Shown piece after piece: positions 8,101-11,168 of a stretch of DNA of 11,168 bases. The DNA comes from Pseudomonadota bacterium (GTDB taxonomy: Bacteria > Bdellovibrionota > JAFGOL01). The notes beneath the pieces were generated by a model. The model did no database searches. It worked only from the letters and a program-made list of their open reading frames with translations, and was not told where the DNA came from. The translations under genes were made by a program, and so were the position numbers. Positions within the stretch are counted from its first letter, which is position 1. The number at the start of each line of letters is the position of its first letter. The stretch covers positions 1 to 11,168 of the forward strand of contig JAPLFT010000028.1 in assembly GCA_026390535.1 (NCBI GenBank). Reading direction: 5' to 3'.

Positions 8101-8353
8101 CTATCAAAGCGACAAACCCTTCACTTACCTTTGGAGGTTTCAGAAGTTTCGGAGGTTTATACTTTTCTTTAGCCTGTTCGTAATAATTGCTCCTATCCTG
8201 CACCGCAATATTATCATCTACCGGAGGGGTTGGAGTTGGTGCCGGATCGTTAGCCAGCAAAGGATTAGATAAACATATCAGATTTATAAGAAAAGCTAAA
8301 AATAGTTTTTTTATGAAAGAATTATGCTCTGTATAATAATTATGCAACACCAA
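5150..8353 (-). CDS. Usher-like outer-membrane protein with C-terminal helical repeat extension
   Basis: This 1067-residue protein has an N-terminal signal segment (about 13-34), a Pro/Thr linker, a periplasmic domain with a Cys pair (123-132) and a Lys/Glu-rich helix (207-233). A beta-barrel region runs from about 242 to 695, interrupted by a plug-like Ig domain (346-411: ITDIAPKGTEVDLYVNG onward). This plug inside a barrel is the usher layout. Two carboxypeptidase-regulatory/Ig-like domains follow (about 703-790 and 791-870). The last 190 residues are an added linker and helices with an internal duplication (from Tyr951 and Tyr1028). Usual ushers are about 800-850 residues. The first codon is TTG, directly after an in-frame stop, with GTG and TTG next; no ATG or good ribosome binding site is present, so the exact start is uncertain. 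The PapD-like gene upstream supports the call. Confidence 0.8.
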   Translation of the reverse strand: MVLHNYYTEHNSFIKKLFLAFLINLICLSNPLLANDPAPTPTPPVDDNIAVQDRSNYYEQAKEKYKPPKLLKPPKVSEGFVALIVSQYISDTYYRVYVDENEDPYVNIRGFVSDYLGFENVKCDVKKLYCECTMPPNDTFFWFDGKNAELGNSEGKPQKFDPMSIVIKDDDIWVRFDVIGEWLPLDANWELDTYILGLKPRFKLVYDKKIEHQEMLKKLKARKEEQAAEERKKIIYPEDLFDASARYRLGIIKPTRGASSSSIDYELTLDAFTGTGKLGQSLGFTVGEKRNINAPYGTYTLKNKKYFYLMEVGSTSFHEASLLIHDAVASYGFRFDSRKQDQYVEGRISITDIAPKGTEVDLYVNGFYITAVNVGDDGRYSFPDINVNSSTTVKLKIYYPNGLEEEKPINISKGASSLPKGKFEERVFVGKLSQSNYNLYYSALRYGLLDNVSIGVSPMYLPTSKNVTPMVDMNFMPFYWINLFGQGLINGRQIDRGFRGDLTLLYPNFIQVEHTYYNPNSPLLPIGGNGTIKGEYWSFKHQVNFARIDMSTEYEQNQLSRKISNSFRFAITNHVRPFVTSDIYLLRGVNITTYDVETGFSLDFTSQSRMDISRVWSSSLSRNLLSYTLKDTSNIGGWDVNIKAEIDDNKTKNLSLGVNYRATENLQVGLTLQNQYVGGQIYWNGIIAGKNGPDSWQRFDSGTVSGRIVDTTEGEPKPVPDVALLIGNVDTITDAEGYYKVHGISVDQTIKARVDINSLDNRLTPDTDYDLLYLRKGTHINWYPTLVTTIGLDGYIDTEEDIIPGTKIIATRLSDSMVMSTSEIDPEDGFFVLERLTPGKYQISLDNENLKAKPVVIDIMPGTEWISGIRWDTDLQKFEFTKDTGAVEDLAAEKTVKIVEIKPEEAKPKVVLPLKEVDINELKSIQNIIQIKLHNAELIADPDSDTRITTYKKLIAITDKMQKEWPNLSLENKITNINKIKLILFSPRLIQDEINRNILQNLKLLIKQRISELEDDRNAKNNERLGMYERLYRLLDKLEQEWDKLSLNEKSKKLEGIKKIITSIERF
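5153..5503 (-). repeat. Protein-level tandem repeat at the usher C-terminus
   Basis: Residues from 951 (YKKLIAITDKMQKEWPNLSL) and from 1028 (YERLYRLLDKLEQEWDKLSL) align without gaps: the Tyr, Leu, Asp-Lys, Glu-Trp and Leu-Ser-Leu positions are shared, followed in both by a Lys/Ile-rich helix. The units are 77 residues apart. The DNA copies have diverged, so the duplication is old and kept by selection on the protein. Confidence 0.75.
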
Positions 8354-8358
8354 TCAAT

Positions 8359-8553
8359 TTAATTGCCATCCGTTATTTTGCCTTTCTTACTTTTAGCCGT
8401 TGGTTTAACGGTGATAGCAGTATTTGCCGTCGTATCAGTTGCTGCTAAAATCGGTTTAAAAAAGCAATTGTTATTCAACAATTTTACTGATTTCTTTTTG
8501 TCTATAGTGACAAGCTCCAGGGGAACTGTGTCTTTCAATTCTTCCTGTTTCAA
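8359..8553 (-). pseudogene. Severed C-terminal part of the chaperone gene
   Basis: This open frame begins at a TTG inside the second copy of a 26-bp duplication and encodes residues that would follow LKQEE in the chaperone if one copy were removed (LKDTVPLELVTIDKKK onward). The restored protein would have 286 residues. The tail includes a probable last beta strand (VPLELVTI) and then an Ala/Thr/Lys-rich, likely disordered end that is longer than usual for PapD-like chaperones. Its stop (8359-8361) lies five bases before the first usher codon, which suggests that translation of the usher was once coupled to it. Confidence 0.75.
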
Positions 8554-8592
8554 TTTAATAGGTATTCTTCCTGTTTCAATTTAATAGGTATT
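8538..8592. repeat. Perfect 26-bp tandem duplication that shifts the chaperone frame
   Basis: The bases at 8538-8563 are repeated exactly at 8564-8589, and the match runs three bases further. The unit contains TTCCTGTTTC and AATTTAATAGG. As 26 is not a multiple of three, the second copy puts a TGA into the chaperone frame. On the protein level the motif IPIKLKQEE is encoded in both copies, in different frames. Confidence 0.93.
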
Positions 8593-9245
8593 TCTCTTGA
8601 GGTTTCTCTGACCATCATAACTCTTTCTTTTGTTAATTCAGCATCTTTGTTCTTGGAATATAGAACTAAATTCCCGTCAAAACGCCATAAGCCGCTATTG
8701 ATCAATCTAACCTTCGGTCCTTCTTTATCTATAAAACATTCCGTTTTAATTTCCGGAGTGCCGGAACCTACAGTCCCATAAACAGGGATCGACACGTTGA
8801 AAATAAGATCAACAACCATTGAAACATCTTTAGGAGCCTTTTCTTTCTTCTTTGTTATTTCTCTTTTCTCTTTTTCTATCGTTTTAAAAAGAAGTCTTGC
8901 GTAGTATTCACCTTTTTTCTTCTTAACTTCCTGGTCAGCTCGTACGGTAACCCTAACAACCCTGCTTTTTCCGGCTGCCAGGTTTATTACTTTAGGATTG
9001 ATGCTTATATATTTGCTTATATCTGTTTTTGCAGCACTTTCCGCAGAAACCCCGCTCGCACCAAACGGAATGGGTTCAATCCCTATTTTTAATTTATCAG
9101 CGGATTGATTAACCACGACAAAAGATTCTGTTGCCTGTCCTTCCAATTTAACTTCCAATCTTGTAGGAGCAATCATTAAGTTAGAGTAGAGAGAGCCGCT
9201 ACAAAAAACCGTTACAATAAAGATTAAACTCAATGAAATTTTCAT
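8550..9245 (-). CDS. PapD-like periplasmic chaperone, truncated by frameshift
   Basis: The product has 231 residues: a signal peptide (about 1-21), then an Ig-like first domain with NLMIAPTRLEVKL (Arg29 at the place of the conserved strand-A arginine), SFVVVNQSADKLKI, FINPKV-like YISINPKVINLAAGKSRVVRVTV, a Lys-rich F-G loop, and VDLIFNVSIPVYG as the likely donor strand. The basic residue usual in that strand is not evident. A second domain starts near 165 (IKTECFIDKEGPKVRLINSG). Such proteins fold pilus subunits and deliver them to the usher. The ATG at 9243-9245 follows AGGTGG, and an in-frame GTG further upstream overlaps that site, so the ATG is preferred. The reading frame ends early in YLLN because of the 26-bp duplication, which removes the last strands of domain two. 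Confidence 0.8.
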   Translation of the reverse strand: MKISLSLIFIVTVFCSGSLYSNLMIAPTRLEVKLEGQATESFVVVNQSADKLKIGIEPIPFGASGVSAESAAKTDISKYISINPKVINLAAGKSRVVRVTVRADQEVKKKKGEYYARLLFKTIEKEKREITKKKEKAPKDVSMVVDLIFNVSIPVYGTVGSGTPEIKTECFIDKEGPKVRLINSGLWRFDGNLVLYSKNKDAELTKERVMMVRETSREIPIKLKQEEYLLN

Positions 9246-9250
9246 AAACA

Positions 9251-9256
9251 CCACCT
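9251..9256 (-). promoter_or_regulatory. Ribosome binding site of the chaperone gene
   Basis: AGGTGG on the minus strand is five bases before the ATG at 9243-9245. It rules out the GTG codon at 9252-9254, which lies within it. Confidence 0.7.
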
Positions 9257-9266
9257 ATTTTTTTTA

Positions 9267-9608
9267 TTATCCTCGATTAGGTATATCCACTTTTTCGATT
9301 GTTAGTTTATAGTATCCACTATAAATTTCTGTTTTATTAAGAAATGAGTCAATAATACTCGTAGGGTCTATCTCATCGTAAAGTAATTCATGAACACTTA
9401 TATTAAAATAATCCGCTATTCTCTTTATTATAGATGGAGAATTAGGAAATCTCCCGTTTTTGCCAATCCATTCGCCCACTGTTTTAGGACTTACTTTAAT
9501 TTCGGTTGAAAATTTTCTTACAGACAGATGATTTTTTTCAAGAAGCATTTCTAATATTTCTCCAAAAGTCCTATTCATACAAAAATTATCAACTAAATAT
9601 CCTCGCAT
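9267..9608 (-). CDS. XRE-family transcriptional regulator (operon-linked)
   Basis: This 113-residue protein holds a Cro/C1-type helix-turn-helix at about residues 14-77: LSVRKFSTEIKVSPKTVGEWIGKNGRFPNSPSIIKRIADYFNISVHELL. The C-terminal 35 residues (DPTSIIDSFLNKTEIYSGYYKLTIEKV) are not a domain I recognise and may sense a signal or form dimers. The ATG at 9606-9608 follows AGGGG by five bases; the next Met (residue 11) has no ribosome binding site. The stop is 21 bp before the chaperone ATG, so regulator, chaperone and usher form one operon. The divergent promoter-operator region upstream makes self-regulation likely, though whether it represses or activates cannot be seen. Confidence 0.85.
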   Translation of the reverse strand: MRGYLVDNFCMNRTFGEILEMLLEKNHLSVRKFSTEIKVSPKTVGEWIGKNGRFPNSPSIIKRIADYFNISVHELLYDEIDPTSIIDSFLNKTEIYSGYYKLTIEKVDIPNRG

Positions 9609-9742
9609 AGTAACCCCTAGACTGAAGTATCATGCAAAGAAACTGATATATCGCTCAAAATGCCTAATATGTGTAATGTCTTCTTTTTTATAAGTTTTTG
9701 GCTTTCCACGATGCGAATAAAGAAGTGTTTCTAAGGTTGCCG

Positions 9743-9790
9743 ATTAGATCTGGTTCAACAAGAAAACCCAACCGCCCGTTGGTATCTAAT
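9743..9790 (-). promoter_or_regulatory. Possible 5' leader structure or attenuator of the regulator-chaperone-usher operon
   Basis: The predicted minus-strand transcript starts near 9791. Its first 48 bases contain ATTAGAT and ATCTAAT as a perfect outer stem (9784-9790 with 9743-9749), and inside it CCAAC-GGGCG-GTTGG (9768-9782) followed by GTTTTCTTGTT. The inner hairpin plus T-rich stretch resembles a weak intrinsic terminator. A GGTT/AACC pairing (minus strand) shares bases with it, so alternative folds are possible. Confidence 0.3.
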
Positions 9791-9793
9791 GGA

Positions 9794-9845
9794 TAACATG
9801 TTAATCAATAGATAACAAAATGTCAATAGTTTTTGTTAATTGACA
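9794..9845. promoter_or_regulatory. Overlapping operator dyads between divergent regulators
   Basis: Three perfect inverted repeats lie in 52 bp: the palindrome TAACATGTTA (9794-9803), TAACAAAA with TTTTGTTA (9813-9820 and 9831-9838), and TGTCAAT with ATTGACA (9821-9827 and 9839-9845). The shared half-site core looks like TAACA/TGTTA. They cover both promoter -35 boxes and the leftward -10 box, which suits binding by one or both XRE proteins encoded on either side. Confidence 0.6.
9798..9826 (-). promoter_or_regulatory. Leftward promoter of the XRE-chaperone-usher operon
   Basis: On the minus strand a perfect TTGACA (9821-9826) is 17 bases from TAACAT (9798-9803, four of six consensus matches). 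The start of transcription would be near 9791, leaving a leader of about 180 nt before the regulator ATG. Confidence 0.55.
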
Positions 9846-9867
9846 GAAACAGGTAAAATTGTAAGAT
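9840..9867 (+). promoter_or_regulatory. Rightward promoter of the small XRE regulator
   Basis: A perfect TTGACA (9840-9845) is 16 bases from TAAGAT (9862-9867, four of six matches). Transcription would begin about seven bases on, at or next to the A of the ATG at 9874, giving a leaderless mRNA. Confidence 0.5.
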
Positions 9868-9873
9868 GCCTTA

Positions 9874-10098
9874 ATGGTTAGGCTTAAACTAGAAAAACTA
9901 ATAAAGAAAAGAAAACTAGATAAACGACACGGTGTATCTAATAGGGCGTTGGCTAAACAGATGGGTGTATCTCATGTAGCACTCTATAAAATGAGGAACG
10001 GTTGGCCATATAACCCTACCTTAGAGATGATAGACAAGTTGTGTGGTTTTTTTAAGTGCAAGGTAGAAGATATTTTAGAATATCAGAAGTTTCTATAA
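9874..10098 (+). CDS. Small Cro/C1-type helix-turn-helix regulator
   Basis: The 74 residues are one DNA-binding domain: a basic first helix (LKLEKLIKKRKL), the helix-turn-helix NRALAKQMGVSHVALYKMRNG (about 23-43), and the closing helices NPTLEMIDKLCGFFKCKVEDIL. The protein is of the short type without a sensor domain, as in phage Cro and YozG-like proteins. The ATG has no ribosome binding site but is at the predicted transcription start. It is divergent from the chaperone-usher operon and shares its operator region, so the two XRE proteins may form a two-state switch. This is an inference from layout only. Confidence 0.8.
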   Translation: MVRLKLEKLIKKRKLDKRHGVSNRALAKQMGVSHVALYKMRNGWPYNPTLEMIDKLCGFFKCKVEDILEYQKFL

Positions 10099-10127
10099 AA
10101 GAGGATTACTCAAAGCGAGGCAACTAA

Positions 10128-10147
10128 GCTGTATACGAACATACAGC
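10128..10147. other. Perfect 7-bp hairpin in the spacer after the small XRE gene
   Basis: GCTGTAT (10128-10134) pairs with ATACAGC (10141-10147) around a six-base loop. It is 29 bp past the stop of the small XRE gene and 54 bp before the 3' end of tRNA-Arg. Neither side has a T run, so it is not a standard terminator; it may protect the 3' end of one transcript. Confidence 0.4.
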
Positions 10148-10201
10148 GCAGGAGCTGAGTCCGAAGTCTGACGAAGCATAAAGGAAAAAGAAGTGATAAA
10201 C

Positions 10202-10278
10202 TGGTACCCCCGACAGGAATTGAACCTGTGACAACTAGATTAGGAATCTAGTGCTCTATCCAACTGAGCTACGAGGGC
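10202..10278 (-). tRNA. tRNA-Arg(CCT)
   Basis: The minus strand gives a 77-nt cloverleaf: acceptor GCCCTCG/CGGGGGT with two G-T pairs, D-arm GCTCAGTTGGATAGAGC, anticodon stem CTAGA/TCTAG with loop TTCCTAA (anticodon CCT, reading AGG), T-arm ACAGG TTCAATT CCTGT, discriminator A and an encoded CCA (10202-10204). Confidence 0.96.
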
Positions 10279-10431
10279 ACCCAAGAAGGGGTATTACTAG
10301 GTTATGCACCCCCTGTCAAGGCCACCCAGAGGCTAATGCACTATAACATATGGCAATAATTATATCTTTACACTATTTGCCGTTTATGCTAAATCCCTGC
10401 CCTGAACCAAAAGGTAAAATAAAGAAAAGAC

Positions 10432-10436
10432 AGGAG
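10432..10436 (+). promoter_or_regulatory. Ribosome binding site that fixes the rpsO start
   Basis: AGGAG is nine bases before the GTG at 10446. It favours this GTG over the in-frame ATG at 10350, whose extra 32 residues are not part of ribosomal protein S15. Confidence 0.75.
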
Positions 10437-10445
10437 AAAAGAGAA

Positions 10446-10712
10446 GTGATTACTAAGGAAAAAAAGACTACAACAATCGAAAAGTTTAAGACACATGAAG
10501 GCGATACCGGATCTCCAGAGGTGCAGATCGCTATTTTAACTCAAAGAATCGATGAACTTACAAAGCATTTCGAGACCCATAAAAAGGATTTTCACTCAAG
10601 ATTGGGCCTTATGCAGTTGGTTGGTCAAAGAAAGACCCTACTCAGCTATCTTAGAAAAAAAGACGCTAATCGCTATTCCAAACTCATTAAAGAGTTGGAC
10701 CTGAGAAAATAA
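10446..10712 (+). CDS. rpsO: 30S ribosomal protein S15
   Basis: The product has 88 residues, matching the family's usual 88-89. It carries the S15 signatures GDTGSPEVQIAILTQRI and the helix-turn HKKDFHSRLGLMQLVGQRKTLLSYLRKKD. S15 binds 16S rRNA early in assembly of the small subunit platform. The start is a GTG behind AGGAG. The gene is followed by pnp in the widely conserved rpsO-pnp order, 68 bp apart. In E. coli S15 represses its own translation through its leader; the 160 bp upstream here shows no structure or promoter that I can identify with confidence. Confidence 0.96.
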   Translation: MITKEKKTTTIEKFKTHEGDTGSPEVQIAILTQRIDELTKHFETHKKDFHSRLGLMQLVGQRKTLLSYLRKKDANRYSKLIKELDLRK

Positions 10713-10749
10713 TATTATTACCGATGGCTTCAAGAAAAATAAAAATATA

Positions 10750-10767
10750 GAAGGCAATACGGCCTTC
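10750..10767 (+). promoter_or_regulatory. Intergenic hairpin before pnp
   Basis: GAAGGC (10750-10755) pairs perfectly with GCCTTC (10762-10767). The right arm ends directly at the pnp ribosome binding site AAGGGAG (10768-10774). In E. coli the rpsO-pnp spacer holds a stem-loop cut by RNase III for control of pnp; this one is much shorter and may have a similar place but not necessarily the same role. Confidence 0.4.
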
Positions 10768-10780
10768 AAGGGAGTGTTCT

Positions 10781-11168
10781 ATGTACAAAGTAATTGAAAC
10801 AAAATTAGGCGGCAAAAAATTTACAATCGAAACCGGAAAGCTGGCAAAACAGGCTGACGGTGCCGTTCTTGTAGGATTCGGAGATACACGTGTCCTTGTA
10901 ACCGCAGTATCAAGCAAAACTCAAAGAGAGGGATTGGACTTTTTCCCCCTTACAGTTGATTTCGTAGAAAAATATTACGCTTCAGGTAAAATCCCCGGGG
11001 GCTATTTAAAAAGAGAAGCTAGACCCAGCGATATAGCTACACTTACATCCAGACTAATAGACAGACCTATCAGACCTCTATTTCCTGAGACCTTCAGGTC
11101 AGAAACTCAGGTAATTGCAACTGTTCTATCCTTTGATGCAGACCACGGTGCAGACCAGGCAGGCATAA
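10781..11168 (+). CDS. pnp: Polyribonucleotide nucleotidyltransferase, N-terminal part
   Basis: The frame is open from ATG 10781 to the window edge (129 codons). It shows the first RNase PH domain of PNPase: ETGKLAKQADGAVLV, FFPLTVDFVEKYYASGKIPGG, KREARPSDIATLTSRLIDR and PIRPLFPETF. PNPase degrades RNA from the 3' end with phosphate and is a core part of the degradosome in many bacteria. AAGGGAG is six bases before the ATG. The full protein should have about 700 residues; the rest lies outside the window. Confidence 0.96.
   Translation, partial: MYKVIETKLGGKKFTIETGKLAKQADGAVLVGFGDTRVLVTAVSSKTQREGLDFFPLTVDFVEKYYASGKIPGGYLKREARPSDIATLTSRLIDRPIRPLFPETFRSETQVIATVLSFDADHGADQAGI

Noticed and set aside
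10128..10147. The 7-bp hairpin as an intrinsic terminator
   Set aside because: There is no T run after the stem on either strand.
10155..10185. Hammerhead-ribozyme-like words (CTGA...GTCCGAA, CTGACGA) after the small XRE gene
   Set aside because: The required three stems and the GAAA core element cannot be placed around them; only short matches are present.
10350..10445. A 32-residue N-terminal extension of S15 starting at ATG 10350
   Set aside because: It is not conserved in S15, has no ribosome binding site, and the GTG at 10446 behind AGGAG gives the normal length.
1..11168. CRISPR array or insertion sequence
   Set aside because: No spaced direct repeats, transposase frames or paired terminal inverted repeats were seen.

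Overview
The window is an AT-rich bacterial chromosome segment. A periplasmic chaperone, an outer-membrane usher-like protein and a lipoprotein show that the cell has an outer membrane. The gene set (lepA-lepB, rpsO-pnp, two tRNAs, a small stand-alone ribbon-helix-helix protein) fits a deltaproteobacterium-like or related candidate-phylum genome, but no species can be named from this sequence alone.

Positions 1-2507: the tail of a lysine-rich protein reads rightward and abuts the convergent lepB (signal peptidase I). Upstream of lepB on the same strand lies lepA (elongation factor 4). It is broken into three reading frames by two internal losses of roughly 146 and 206 bp, while the surviving pieces look undamaged. 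A small ribbon-helix-helix protein sits upstream of lepA.

Positions 2546-3535: a degenerate 3' half of a tRNA-Ser, an unknown lipoprotein gene, and an intact tRNA-Ser(CGA), all on the minus strand. An intact tRNA, a cargo gene and then a displaced 3' tRNA fragment is the geometry left by old tRNA-targeted insertions.

Positions 3585-5135: a membrane protein with a spermidine synthase-like methyltransferase-fold domain, starting at TTG behind a strong ribosome binding site. It converges with the next block.

Positions 5150-10098: the accessory core. A leftward operon encodes an XRE-type regulator, a PapD-like periplasmic chaperone and a 1067-residue usher-like protein. No pilin or adhesin gene is visible. 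The chaperone gene carries a perfect 26-bp tandem duplication that shifts its frame and removes its last strands; deleting one copy restores a 286-residue protein ending just before the usher start. The usher has two Ig/carboxypeptidase-regulatory-like domains and an unusual C-terminal helical extension containing an internal duplication. Facing this operon is a second small XRE-type regulator. Between the two regulators lie back-to-back promoters with perfect TTGACA boxes set in overlapping dyads, like a phage-type repressor switch. The rightward promoter predicts a leaderless mRNA, and the leftward transcript would have a leader of about 180 nt with a possible attenuator at its start.

Positions 10099-11168: a short structured-looking spacer, tRNA-Arg(CCT) on the minus strand, then the conserved rpsO-pnp pair on the plus strand. 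The window ends inside pnp.
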